A stretch of DNA of 64,000 nt from Diploscapter coronatus (taxonomy: Eukaryota > Nematoda > Chromadorea > Rhabditida > Rhabditidae): contig OZ038423.1 of assembly GCA_964036155.1 (NCBI GenBank), positions 8,199,249-8,263,248 of the forward strand, given 5' to 3'. Below, piece after piece: positions 12,317 to 25,474 of this stretch. The notes beneath the pieces were generated by a model, which did no database searches, was not told the origin of the DNA, and saw only the letters and a list, made by a program, of their open reading frames with translations. The translations under genes were made by a program, and so were the position numbers. Positions within the stretch are counted from its first letter, which is position 1, and each line of letters starts with the position of its first letter.

Positions 12317-12581
12317 AAGAATCTCCTCTCAGCTGTTCCTATGTCCCTATTTACCTTATAACCTTTCCCTTTTTCGTGTCATTTTTATGTTTTTCTTTGA
12401 AGCATTGCGATTTAACTCGTTTCCATACCATTTCATTCATTGTCTTGTACCAACTCAACCCCACTACCTCAGTTTCCATTTCCCTTTACTGTTCGTTTAT
12501 TTTATCCGACTTTTCCCCTACCATGTCACATTCATATTTCACTTGTGGAGCGCGATCACTTATTTTGTCCGTCTTTTTGGC

Positions 12582-12587
12582 AATAAA
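12582..12587 (+). terminator. poly(A) signal of histone H1 gene
   Basis: AATAAA, 266 bases after the H1 stop codon. Another lies near 12768. No histone stem-loop was seen directly after the stop. Confidence 0.45.
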
Positions 12588-12890
12588 GAAGATGCCCTAT
12601 CAGTGAGTTGATTCATTTGTGAAATGCTGTAAATTTGCAGCTCATCATGCTTGATAGTCAAATCAGCTATTATGCATTTTTCCAAATTACAGATTCTATA
12701 GCTGTCTATCGTATCATTTTGGTCGTTTCCCTGCCTTCATCACCGGCAAGATGAGAATTTTTAACAACTTTAATAAAGCGAGATCATCACTCATTTGAAA
12801 AATTGCTCCATTGTAGTTTCTTTCCTGTTTTTTGGGAAATATTGGATAAAAAGAAGAATGAAAACTAAAAACGGGTGTGGTAACAATATA

Positions 12891-13377
12891 CAGGATGTTT
12901 CAGCATAATTTTACAACATTTTTCTTGAATAAAATTTTTTCGGAAAGTTATTTATAAAAATTTGTGGTTTTACCCACTTCCCTATTACAATATACTCTGG
13001 GCATATTGGTGCGAGAAAAAAGGGCTAAACCTTACCTTAACATTTCACAGGCGGTTTTTTCGAGCATAAATCACTTGGGACCAATACAAATTAAAAACGA
13101 CTTTCAAATTTGAAATCAATAAAATTCCGTACATTTTCCATGCCAAATTTGACCAAGAATCAAATAATAAAAATGTTCGATTTTTCTGCGGCTAATTCCA
13201 GAAAAGGGGTCCGCCACTCGTATGCCCAGGGTATACTGTAATAGGGAAGTTGGTAAAACCACACATTTTCACAAATCCCCTACCCAGATGAGTCGAATCT
13301 CGTTGGCCGTTTTCGGAAATAATTTTTTAAGAAAATTTGATTCAAGAAAAATTGTAAAATTATGCTGAAACACCCTG
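12891..13377. mobile_element. 487-bp foldback/MITE with CAGGRTGTTTC ends
   Basis: The left end CAGGATGTTTCAGCATAATT is matched in inverted orientation by the right end ...GCTGAAACACCCTG over about 50 bases. A second, inner inverted repeat pairs the region around CCCTATTACAATATAC (about 12982) with GTATACTGTAATAGGG (about 13232). TA flanks both tips (12889-12890 and 13378-13379), consistent with a TA target duplication. There is no transposase ORF, so it is non-autonomous. Confidence 0.8.
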
Positions 13378-13467
13378 TACAACGAAGCCACGTTTCTACC
13401 AAAAGCGGATTTCTGTAAAAGTGTCAAGCTAGGGGACTCCATCGTGATATGCATATTTATGCATGAC

Positions 13468-13481
13468 GTGTGTGTGTGTGT
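13468..13481. repeat. (TG)n microsatellite
   Basis: Short run of alternating T and G directly before TATTCATT. Confidence 0.7.
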
Positions 13482-16400
13482 ATTCATTCCTGTTTCACTT
13501 CTAAACCGAAATGTTTGCTAATCTGGCGCCATTCATAATTCCTGTTACTATTGCTGAGGAAGCATTCCACTGATTAGGTGATTTTTTCAAACCCTCATGG
13601 TCAAATTTCTTTTTATCGTTAGGAAGGACAGCTTTGGATGGATTTTCTCACCTCTCTAGGTGTTAACTCTCATGTTTGATAAGGGAATCACTGCTCAATC
13701 ATGTGATTTTTGCTGATTAGGGAGGAGCAAGGGATAGTTAGAAGCATTTAGTTGGTACTCGTTGGGTATAAAGTATAGATAGTCAGCAAATTGGTCGAAC
13801 AAAACTAAAATTTTCATCGAACAACATGCCTTCTAAATTAGAACAATTCTGAAGAGGGTTCGTAGATTTTTAGGAAGTTCTAGTTTTAAAAAATTGCTTC
13901 CATATAGCTTCTTTTCCAAAAATTTCCAAGAACTTTAATACGATCTTCCCCCAATTCTACTGATGTTTTCGGATTTCAAATCTAAGACGGTTCAGTTTCA
14001 ATTAAATTTGGTCACGCGCGTGCGCATATCAGGCATTTTCGAATTCGATGGATTGAGGTCATGAAAAGTTGACTGACAATGATGAAAGTGCGGAGGTAAA
14101 TGGGCAGGAGAAAGAGATGAGAAAGGGAACGTTCCGAATGTGTTTGGCCTTGTTATTCTCCATTCTGCAGGTTGTATTTCTGCATTTCTCCAGTTGGTAT
14201 TCATTTCATCTCTTCTTTTCTCATCCAAATAGTCATTTCTCTACCTTCATGCACCATTTCTTACCTCTCGCGATCATATAAAATGACCCTTGTTTAGGTG
14301 GACCATTTCGCCAATATCTGTATTCTCTTCAATTATCGTGAATCGCGAAATTTCTTGTAATCTTGCATAAAATTTTTAGGAAAATCTAATATGCGCAGTA
14401 TTTTTAAAATTTTCATAGTGTTTTTCTTTGCAACTTCGCAATGAAACTTTAATTTTATCGTTACGCCGATTTCGTGTAACCGCAGAAATGACTCACCGAT
14501 TTCTTGTTTTCATTTACAATTCGCTTAGCTCTGCTCGTCCTTTCATCATTCCGGTCACTCCTATTTTCGCTTTCAAATTGTGACGACACCTGGACTTCAC
14601 TTCAAATTGCATCATCGAGATTTCTAAATACCTGTTTGTAAAAACACTCGATTTCTCTGGGTCTATAACTCGGTTCATTTTGAAGATGGGAAAGTAGTCT
14701 GGGCAATTACTTGATGGTTGCGTATATTTGACTTGCTTTGGATTGCGTGCAGTCTGTCATTCTTTATTCAGTCATTTACCTGCTTCTGTATCCTCTGCCT
14801 CTGCCTTTTCCTCAGTCGTGAATGAGTGTCTTCTAATTTCCGCTCTTCTCAATTCTCATTTGGAATCCGCCGCGTAGTCCTGAGGAATCGAAAAAAATAC
14901 AGTACAGTTATTGGAGTATCAGAGAAGAAGTGTTTTTCTCTGCTGTCATATTTCTAGCTTTAGCCCTCTCCTGCCACCTCTATTTCCACTCATTTTCCTC
15001 CTTCTCCCTTACTTACTTCCATCTTTCATCGCTGCTAATGACACCGCTCTCATCCCGTATTGCTTGACTTTTTTTAGCATCTCAATTCAAGTCAACTGCG
15101 CGGGATGAGTTTCTTGCAAAAACTCGCGTAATTTCTTTTGGAGTCTGATTTTCGTGCACTTGAAAGTTGAACGTCTGAATTGTGTTCCTCAAGAAAAATT
15201 TACTCTTTTTCAATGCCAATTCCATGTAATTCATTCCAATTCTTGTATCATTTTCGATTTCCTCGTGAAGTTTCGATTTCACAGTCCAATTCGCTCATTT
15301 AGTGTTCTTTTAGAGTGTTCTCGTAGACATTTTTCGTCAATTCCCACAAAAAGTCGACATTATAAAAAAGTCGAATGGGGCACATGTCACTTTTTATTAT
15401 TTTAGCAACATTTATTTGATCTGTTTGTCCAGTTTAAAACGAAATCGATTTTAAAAATATCATTCTTCTTGGCTGGTACCTGATCGTGATAAAAGGAATT
15501 AAAATGGTATTTTATCTTTTCTTGAATACATAATCCGCATCAAATTTGATCTTCAGAAACCTCCTAAATCGTTTCAAATTTATACTTAGAACTTTAAAAT
15601 TCGGAACTGAATCAGAACTCAATATCACATTTCGTCCCTGAGCTGTCTTCTCAGTTCGGATTAATACGAGCACGAATTCAAACTCTTTATAATAGGTTTA
15701 GACTCAAAGTTCTTTAGTAGAGCGATTTTTCACATCCTTAATCAGAAGTGCTGCACTTCATTTTTATTCCACATTTTGAGCACTCTTCTCATCTAAATAT
15801 GGGGGATGCAGATTTGTGCAGCCTTGAATCTCCTTGCTAATTTGGCTTTCTTCTCATTAGTCAAAGGGAAGCAGTGTCCATTCATCTAGTGTCCTTTTTC
15901 TATCCTTTCTTCGCTTCTTCATTTCTGCAGCAATTTAATTTACGTGATTCGATAAGTCAGTCAGGGATATTGCCCACGGGGCGGGTGCGCCGTTTTTGTT
16001 CAAATGCGGATGAAGCTGCTTAGGCACACGAATTTGAATTGAGGACCTCTCCCTCCCACTTTTAGTTTTTCCAGCATATCTCAGCCAGTTTTGCATCGAG
16101 TCATTCCCCCCTCTCTTCATAGTCAATTGCCTCATTTTGGCATTTCGCCTGTCTCTCTGCTCTCTCTCCCAATTGCCTTTGTCTCTTGTACTCTCTCCCC
16201 TCTCCAATCTCCGTTATGTGTCCCATGTGCCTCTTGCCATTTCGCCTTACATTTTGGAAGAAGTCAACATTTGGGTAATTTCCAACTACAAGATTCGAGC
16301 TGTGAAATTGGCCATTTGATCAACTTCTAGACTATATGCTCAATCTTTCTAGTTCGGACAAAACTTTCTAGTGCTCAGATTTTAGGCTTGAAAACTCTAA

Positions 16401-17466
16401 ATCAGAACGACTTTCGATCAAAGCCAAGATCTATATTCTCTGACTGTTTCATAATCATGCCATGAGTCTAACTAGAAATTATGAAAATATGCCCTGAGCA
16501 GCTGAACAACCTGTAACTTCGTGACGTTACATGAGATTATCTCTTCCTTGCAGATCTAGTGATGACGGCCGTTGGAGATTTCGTGCAGTCTGCCCTCCAT
16601 AATATTTCTTTTAGTTTTTTTATATCTAATCTGAAATTTTCAGATTTTTGCCACTCGTGATAATGATATGACTAGGATTTTTTGTTCTTGAGACCTGCCC
16701 TCATATTTTTCGTCTGACTAATTGTAAAATGCTCCTTATTGTTACGCAGATCTGCTCCTCTATCTTATTTCGATGACACGAAGTCGCGATGTCACTTGAT
16801 TTCCAACTTCCCAAATTTTGCCAACAGTGAAAACATTCCCAGCCAGTTCGCCTAAACTCATATTGACCTTGTGATTTTATGTTTTCAGTTGCTGTTCGTT
16901 CTCCTTATTTGTGCTGATTTCTCATCTGCTCCTTCTCCTCTCCCTTCCCTCCTTCCTCGTTAAGCACCACTCGATCAAGCCCTCCTTCATTCTAACAATT
17001 CCTCGATTCTTCCAGAGTTCCCCTTCCTTCCTTCCTTTCTTTCTTTCGCATTAAGAACCCCATTCTCAGTACCATTCACCACTAATTTAGGTTCATTTGG
17101 ATAAGTAAGTGTTATGTTCTTCTACTTCTGCGTCTTTGTCCTACTCGGTCTATATCTGCTCTGTCCTATTCTGTTCAACCACCATCATTAACACTCTGTC
17201 AGTCAATCTTGTCACCGAACTGTCTAATAAGTATCTTCTTCCTTCGCCTTCATTTCTTGACTTCTCATTATTGTGCGATCCATCTTTCAACTTGACATGA
17301 CCTTCACTTATTCACTTCTCTTTGTATTCTTTGCGCTCACCTCACCTTTACGTTCCTATTTTGGACAATTTTTACCTACCTGTCGACTTACTCGAGTTTA
17401 GTGAAAGTGGATATTGGTTTAGTGTAAGATACCATGTCATCCATTTTTCTGTATAACCTGCAGTGA

Positions 17467-17665
17467 CAGTCGAAAGTTTGAAACAATTATAATTATGAAT
17501 AGAGCCTACTATGCCCAATTATCGTGGATCAACTCGAACGAAATTGACAGAAATTCACAATTCAGTGTATGAACTATGCGTGAAAAATTTCAAATAAATT
17601 GACTCCCAATAATTAGACCTACCAGTCGGGTTCATAATCATAATTGTTGCAAACTTTTCGACTGC
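17467..17665. mobile_element. about 200-bp MITE, copy 1
   Basis: Left end CAGTCGAAAGTTTGAAACAA and right end TTGCAAACTTTTCGACTG are inverted, with further pairing of TTATAATTATGAA and TTCATAATCATAA. The interior CCAATTATCGTGGA is shared with a second element at 63091-63300. No coding potential was seen. Confidence 0.75.
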
Positions 17666-18235
17666 TATTGTATCCATTTATTTATAACTCTCATGATCTA
17701 AACTTTATGAATCGTTTATCCATACCTCATTCATGATTAAAAGATCAGGTTTTATTAAATTACTCACAATTCTTTTTAGTTTCTGTTCCTTCATTTATGC
17801 AATTTCATGAAGATTACCCTTTCATTTACTGATAAAATTTTGGACAAAATATTATTTCTTGCATTCCTATTCGACATTTTGATTGAATTTCCTGTTCTAA
17901 TTAATCTCTGAACTCTGACAAGCATTTTGCCTGGCAGGCAATTTATGAGTGTTCTTATATTGCCTATTGTCATGTCACTATCTCTTCCGCTATAATCCTC
18001 TATCCTCGCATATCCTACAGTCAGTTTTTTGATTCCTCAAATCTTATTCTCTCTTTTGACAGGGAAGTGCGAAATTATAGCCTACAGAAATGTAGAGAGG
18101 AATGAATTGTCCCTCCTTGACAAAAGAGACTGCCGCAGTCACTGCATATACTGCATTGGATATGTGCGACCTCTCGTCATTAATATGCTAATCATAGGGT
18201 CAGAAACAAATCAGATATAGGACAAAGGGAGGGCA

Positions 18236-18245
18236 GAGACGCAGA
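18236..18245. promoter_or_regulatory. GAGACGCAGA motif 1
   Basis: Exact GAGACGCAGA, the complement of TCTGCGTCTC, a motif I recall as enriched near Caenorhabditis gene starts. Function here is inferred. Confidence 0.3.
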
Positions 18246-18423
18246 GAAGGCAAATCCCTCCTAGATCCCAAAACACAACCCAGGCATTATTTATCTGACA
18301 TAGTACGAGCATGCACGAATGCGTATTATTTTTCTTCATTGAGTTACCTTTGCAGTTCTCTTTTTACCTTTCGTGAATTTGGTATGCAAGAACGCACTCT
18401 AACTCGTCATTTGTAAAACTTAC

Positions 18424-18704
18424 TTGAAAAACAAACATCTGAAACTTTCCAAATGGTGATTTTGTACGAGTCCATTTTATCAGGTGCGTATATTAAAACT
18501 TTATCCGGATCTAAATAATCAATCCTCGCAATTTCTATCGAAGTAAAGCTGATATTCATGTATCGAGCATATCGAATTATCGTCTGTTTTTCCCGAAGTG
18601 ACCGTTCCTGTAAAAACCGTGAATATAAAAAAAAGAAAAATGAATGCATTATCAAAGCGAATAACCTGGCGGCAAATGCCTGTCATTTCCGCTCTTTCAC
18701 TAAT
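18424..18704 (-). CDS. possible minus-strand exon pair of an unrecognised gene
   Basis: Two segments with proper splice signals join in frame: 18666-18704 (ISERAEMTGICRQ, after a TTCCAG acceptor) and 18424-18607 (open for 61 codons, starting ERSLREKQTIIRYARYMNIS and containing DPDKVLIYAPDKMDSYKITI, with a GTAAGT donor). No start, stop or family was found. It may be a degenerate receptor-like or other gene fragment, or chance. Confidence 0.25.
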
Positions 18705-20351
18705 CTGGAACAGCCGACTTCTCAATCTCTACATAAAATTCAAATTCTCCATCATATAAACAATTTAATTGTGAAGACGACATAGAGAATTCGACTGCTA
18801 CGAAAGATTGAAGGAGTGGAAATAACAACGTTTTCGTTAGGTTATGTGCTTTGATGATGATGTTTTTTTTTTTTTTCAAATTCGCGATTTTTTGGGAACG
18901 GCTACACTTCTGGGAAACAAACGATAAAAGAATTTTTATCAACTGAATGACTTTTTCCTATATTAGCAATATTTCAGAATGTTTTTTTCTATAAATTCAT
19001 GAATTTTATACTTCTCTTCTTTCTTACTTCTCAGACTTTCAACTTTTTGTACGTTTATGGAATAGTAGTGAGTATTTATGTTTGCAATACATCTGTACAA
19101 TCTCTTCCCTTTCGGTTATTATATTTAGTCATAGCTATGTGTCTGCCTGTGACTCGGTGCGGAAGGCAACCAGTCCTTTGCCCTTCCTCCTCTGCTTATA
19201 TCCTTCTATATCTTCATCCCTCTATCCTCATATTCCATCCCTGGATTTCTCCTTTGCAACTTTGTCGTGCCTCATTTGTCGTACATATTCTGTCTGCAAG
19301 ACAATCCAATTTGCACCCACTGACCAATGCATATTTTAGGTTGTTTTGCGTGTTATTCTTCCATCCTCCGTTCTCGGTCACCATTTTAGAGTTTTGGGTT
19401 GCTTTCACGAGTCGAAAATTTTTTGTCTGCTCATTTTTACTTTTGCCATCTTACACATTATGATTTTCGCGAGCTTGCAAATAACTTTTCCGGGCGATAA
19501 GAAGGAAACGACCTTTTACAAGTCACATGCAATCCATTTATGGAATCTCTTATATATGTCATCGGATGATGATCATCATCTGCTGTATTTATGGTCTATT
19601 TTTTCCATTTTATTCACTCCCTAAACAATAAGATGAGTTGTAGAATCACGAATCATTGTTGACATTAACAGAACCCTGCTCGCATTATTATTATAGTTAG
19701 AAAACAGGTAGTTAAATTGCAGCGTCAGGGATTATTTATTAATTAATTTGCATTTTTCAGCATTTTGTGTATTCATTCAATTTCTTTCGTTACTCCTCAC
19801 GCGCGAGTGCGCATTTGTCTTTGTTCTTTAGTCCGTTCTCGGACCGCATTTCACATTCTCACATTTCTTATTCACTTTTTATGGCCTCAACTCCATTCTT
19901 TATCCGCTTGCGAATTTTCCCGCCAAATCTTCCTTCTGAATTAGAAAAAAATCTATTTTGCAATTTATCTTTGGAATTTTCTGCAATATGAGCCTGAATA
20001 TTCTGGTCTTGATATTTTTCTCTGAAGATTTTCCCATCTTTTCTATGTAAACTTATTGATAAATGAAAAAGACCACTAATTCTACAGATTTCCTAATGAT
20101 GAAACCTAAAAATCTTCTTGCAGATCAGTAAAAACAAATTAGTCCGACCTAGTTTCCAGCCTAATTCGTGTAATCGTCTAATCAGTTTTTTCCTTTCCAA
20201 TTGCCTCTTTCCACTTTAGCCTTCAAGTTCATTCGAATCACCCATCGAGCATAGTCGAATTAGTCCTCCTCTCGTTCTCTGCTAACTCTTCTGCCTCGAA
20301 TTTGTCTGTTTTCCTCAATGAATTTGTGTGTTTGGAAGATCGAATTTCGCA

Positions 20352-20419
20352 CGATGACTGCTATTTGCGCCTCTAGCCTCTGCTGCTGCAGCTAGCTGCG
20401 AGGAACTCGGCAGTCATCG
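20352..20419. ncRNA. hairpin in a locally GC-rich patch
   Basis: CGATGACTGC at 20352 pairs exactly with GCAGTCATCG at 20410, and the interior can pair partly (CCTC with GAGG, AGC with GCT). The patch 20370-20460 is more GC rich than its surroundings and has no ORF. The size suits a small-RNA precursor or a structured element, but the mature sequence matches none of the conserved nematode microRNAs I can recall. Confidence 0.25.
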
Positions 20420-23400
20420 ACAGAACCTGGCCGAGGCAAACAACACAACGGTTCTAAGCCCGGATGTAGACACTTTCAAATCAGTTAGAGATTAGTCCGC
20501 AGAGGTTATCCAAAATCGATTTTCTCGGATTTTATGATAGATTTCTAGTTAGATGATATTAGCTATTTATCCAAACATTGCATAGTTCCTAGCTTAAATG
20601 TGTTTTTCATTCAGCTCCTCCCTATAATTTTTTCTGTTTGACGAATTTAGTTCGTATTTCAGTTTTTCTTCATATTGAGAATTTTTTCCTAACTAAATGA
20701 CATGATTATGGTTTTTTAAACGATACTCTAACTTGTTTCTTCAGCGATATAATGCAATTATCTTACTGTGTAACTCATACTTATTTAACATGCTCTGTAG
20801 GTTCTCTATTCGAAAGAGTTGCTTCATATTCCAGATTACCTAGTATTTTTCTCGAAAAATTCCCGACTAAGCACCACAACTTACTAAATATTTCAAGTCA
20901 TGCACTTGAATTTTGGGCTTTTTATCAGCTCTTACTCATGCTACTGACGAAAATTACCTGTTGAAATTTGCATGCCTTCTACTTGACTTTTCGGTATGTA
21001 TAACCTCACCTATTCGTCTGGCGGTATTTTCCGTGCTTGAGCGTGCATAACCTATGGTAAAAGTCATTTTAGCTATTGAATTTTTGAAATATGGCAGCTT
21101 ATTCATGCATCTGGCGATATTTCTTGTGCTTGACTGTGCATAATCTCGACAGGGTTCTTGCCACTCCTCAGTTGGCTGACGCAACTTCCCCTTGTTCCGA
21201 CTCTTCCAACCCCAAATCTGACTGACTTGTGTTGTCTGGTCGTCTGTCTTCTCTTCTTGGAATCTTCTCTCTTAAAGCTCCCCTTCAAATGGCCCGCTTG
21301 TTTCAGTCTTCCCTTTCCCTTCCCTCTTTTAGCCTCCAAATCTCGGTTTTATCCACAGAGACGTTCTCGTTCTCTCTATTTGTTAATTCGCAAATCTGGG
21401 AGATTTTACGAATTTTTTTATGCGAACCCCACTGCTGCAATTCCGTATTTCTGGGTTATCGCAGTTAGACAGTATTCTTGCATTTGAACCATAACTTCAT
21501 GCATAAAACTCGGATCTGTTTGGAATTTCAATTTGGAAAAATTCCAAACACCTCTGATACAGCTTCAACCCAACAGCTATGATGAAGTTGATGGTCTATG
21601 AGTTGCAATTTGAACAATTTGAAAAAGATAGCTTTTCTCGAATCTTTTTTCACATTTAAAGAGAGTTCAATGTTGAAAATAATTTCTGAATACTCAGGAC
21701 CTAATTTCTGCAATTTCATTATCCTCAACTTTGACAGTTTCATTAGTTTCTCCTTCGATCACCGATATTTCGTGCCAATGTGTCGTGCCATTTGAATTGT
21801 GTCTGTCTTCTGTCAGTCTGTTGCTCTGTTACTCTTTCTTCTCCCCCTTCCCCGCTTCATTCAATTCCAATTCGCCAATTCGCTCTATCTCTGACTTCAT
21901 CTAAGCAGCCCTCTGCAGATTTATGCAAAACGTGCCAGGCCTGTCCCTACTCGCTCTGTGGCCCTGGCTTCCTTCTCACAAATATTTTATTCTCGTCCCT
22001 GCCAATGCGTCCTAATGGCTGTCCAGCATATGCATCTATGCATCTCTGTATCAGTTGTGCATGAATTCGTTATCCCTTCATTTTCACTCATATCCACACG
22101 CGCATTTATCCCATAGATCCATTTAACGCGCGATTTGTGCTATTTCCGAAACCTGAAAGCTCATTTTACGATTCGATTTAGTTTGAGCCAGACCTCACGA
22201 TAATTTAGTCTGTCCTCGAAAAGAATGAACCCTAATTCGTTGAGTTTACGAATTTGCAATTCTTCTTTGAGGTTCAGCTTTTTCTTCACTTTGAATTATT
22301 GAGGCTTGATTTTCACTTCATTATTTATCAAGGCATGAAAGATTACTGCGAATCTTACAAGTTGGCATCCAACAGAAATGTAAGACTGCATACATTTTAT
22401 GGCATCGACGGATAGATAGGCACTTTTTCGCGAATTCGTCTTTGTGAGTGTCGACTCAAAACGACATGTCCACGGGGAATTGCAGGAATTGTGGAAAGCT
22501 GCTGGTGATTTGCTTTGACTCTGCGTGTCTGTCATTTGGAAAAGAGGAATGAGAGGCAGAGAATGCCATTTTTAATATGATTTTTTAATTAGACTTCACT
22601 TACGTGATCTTTCCAATTTGAAAATTGGAGTGGTTTTTGCTTTTTTTTTAAAGAATTTTTGTCATATGAAGTCGAAGCGGTTTATTTTTACTTCGCTAAA
22701 TCCTAATAATTTGTATGCAAAGATGTAAATGTCAGTGTTTGACAGTCAATTATTCAAATGGAAAGGACTGTTGCAATTGACAAAGTGCTGCTCTTTCGCA
22801 CCGCACAGATGTGCACAAAATGGTCGCCATTTGAGATTTGAGCAGATTTGTGAAAGATTTTCGCACTTCGTCACAAATTTCCTTCAAATTGCCATTGTGT
22901 CATTGTCTCTTTACATTTATTTTTTATTCTACCTAATTGCTTTCTGTTTTATTGTCACACAGAAAATATGCTTTTTTCTAAACTCATGTAAACCAAATAT
23001 CGCTCGTTACAAATCTTCCCCAAATTACTATTGTTACACCATGTTATTGGTCTGCCATTGAACCTAATTGTAACACCACTTTCTCTCGAACACCATTTCC
23101 TTTTCTATATTGCTGCCCCGAGTATTTCTAGATTCTTACAAAATCGAAGACTAAAATAACATTCTGCTAAGACCCTCGGCAGTAATCATAATCTGTTAGT
23201 GTGTCACTGAACCCTCGAAATAACTTGCATAGAGTTTGAGTCATCTCTAAAAATCCGACAGGTTCAAGTGACAAATTCGCCTGCTCGTGGGTGGGTGGAA
23301 TGCGAGAATGAGCTCATCTTCATCGGATATTTTTTGAACATTTCTCAAAAATTTCATTCGGATTTCATGGTCCTTCGAAATCGTATATTTTCCGTGCCTA

Positions 23401-23533
23401 ATCTCTCGTCTATCTGTCGCATTGTTCTTGTGCTCTAGACTCTGTCACTACCATCAGGTCGAGTTTGAGTGTTTTGTAGTCAAATAGTAATGTGTCTAGT
23501 CGAGAATGGCGTCTTTTTCATAGCTTTATGTCA

Positions 23534-23543
23534 GAGACGCAGA
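23534..23543. promoter_or_regulatory. GAGACGCAGA motif 2
   Basis: Exact GAGACGCAGA preceded by TCA, as in the copy at 27058. Confidence 0.3.
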
Positions 23544-25465
23544 GTTGTGTCTTGTTTCTAGTCTTCTTGTACGACATCATTCGTTGTGTCTGTATCATGA
23601 CACTTGTCCGTCTGCTTTTCTGCTTTTCTGCTTGCCTTGTGTCTAACCACTTTCTGCTCCTGCTTTACACTGGCTCGTCGCTATCAGCAATCTCTTCGTC
23701 TCTCTACCCCCCGGATATCCTCTCTAATCTCTCCTCACTACTCTAATCCATTCAGCCATTCCGATGCAATCGCTCACTTTTTGTGTCTTTTCTGATCGCT
23801 CGTTTCTTCTTCTTCTTCTTCATATCCATTCGAACAATCTCGGGAATTTCAAAACATCCCTCCTTGTGCAATCGAGATCACGTCACATGACAGCCATTGC
23901 AACTGTTTTCGAGAATTTTCACACGCAAGTATTTCGTCATGCACGGATCTTCTCAAATATTTTGAGAGATGATTTGGCCAAGTGTCTCTGAAATCATTGA
24001 AGATCTCTCGTATTTTATCCTGACGAGATTGTTTATCAACAACTTATGTAAGTCTGCGAGTTTGCGCTCAAAGTTTATTCAAGGGCGATGTAAAGAGGCA
24101 GAGGAGTGGGATATATGATTCGGGATTTGATCAATCCCATTCGATCTAGCTGATGGATCTAATCATTCCATCGTTTGATGGACTCCTTGCCTGATGAACC
24201 ATCTGTCTTTCTCTTTCTCGGCTCCTCTATGATGACCTCACTCTCTCTTCCTCTCTTTAGTTTCTCATTCTACAAACACTTGTGACCAGGGACCCCTTTT
24301 GTATTTCTTCACCTCGCATATTTATATTATTCACTCCGTGCTCTCTTCATCTTTCTATCCTCCTCCTCCTTCTTCTTCAAACCTTATTTACGATTTGCCG
24401 GATTTCGTTGCGCGCAACTTTACGCGATCCTGTCTTTTTCCGGATCTCATATTTGAGCTTGCCGTATTTTGACAGTTTCATTCTGTTTTGAAACCGTTTC
24501 ATGGAAATATTTCTGAGATCTTTGAGATCTTTTCAATTTTTTTTTTTTTGATCTTTTCATCATCTCGGATTTTTATGGATGATCTCACTTTTATGCTGCC
24601 ATGCATTTCTGAATTCCCAGGTTTTGTTGATCTTCGCTTCCTTCAATTCAAGCACTTCCCCTTTCTCATCTGATTCCCTAACTCCATAGTCTTCATTTCC
24701 AAACACGAGCACAGATTTAGGCTCGTATTTCTATTCTCTTCTGTAATCAAACCTCATCATATAAGGTGCTCTCTCAGTGTTTATCTTCCTGTTTGCTTCT
24801 CTGCCCCTCTTCATCTCTATTATCTCTTCTCTCCACCACCTGGCTTCTCTCTCATTCTCTCTGTTCACCTTCCCTCCCTCTGCTCTTGCAGCCTTTGACC
24901 CCTTGTCTTCTCCATTTTCGAGCATTTTTTTCGCAGTGATTTTCTCAATTTTTCGTGGAGTGCGCGATGACTTTTGCGTTTATTTCCCCAATTTTCAACA
25001 CACATTTGGAACTCCAAAACCACTTGAAATTCGTTGAAAATGTCCGAGAAAACGCCTTTCGAACGAGCTCAGCGCGGACTCTTTGAAGGGGATTTCTCGT
25101 GTTCAGATGTTAGATTCACTCATTTTATCACCTTTGGTCAGGAAAATTGGCCATTTGGATTTTCTTTATCAGATTATAATCTTCTTATCAAGCATTTATT
25201 TTTGATAGAATCCATATAAACAAGAAAAAACCCTTCATGATAACAGCCCATGGCTTGCATCTCCATAAAGTTGTTTTGCTCCTTGTAATTCTCGACTCTC
25301 CCGTCATCCGGTCCAATTTTATTGTTGTCCATTATCAGTAATTATCACGAGATAAAAACCGTGCCGCTTTGGCCTCTACCACTGAATGTTTTATGCTAAT
25401 GCCAACTAGCTGTAAATATCCCTCATGCTATTCCACTTCCCCTACTTTTATCATTAACCATGTTA

Positions 25466-25474
25466 GAGACGCAG
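25466..25474. promoter_or_regulatory. GAGACGCAG motif 3
   Basis: GAGACGCAG followed by T, a one-base variant of the other copies. Confidence 0.25.

Noticed and set aside
18999..19463. 154-codon plus-strand ORF
   Set aside because: Made of C/T-rich sequence giving Leu/Ser/Phe/Pro-rich peptide, with no splice signals in phase and no recognisable motif.
25034..25219. ATG ORF starting MKMSEKTPFERAQRGL, considered as first exon of the convertase
   Set aside because: No GT donor in the phase required by the acceptor at 27353; the exon at 27244-27266 fits better.
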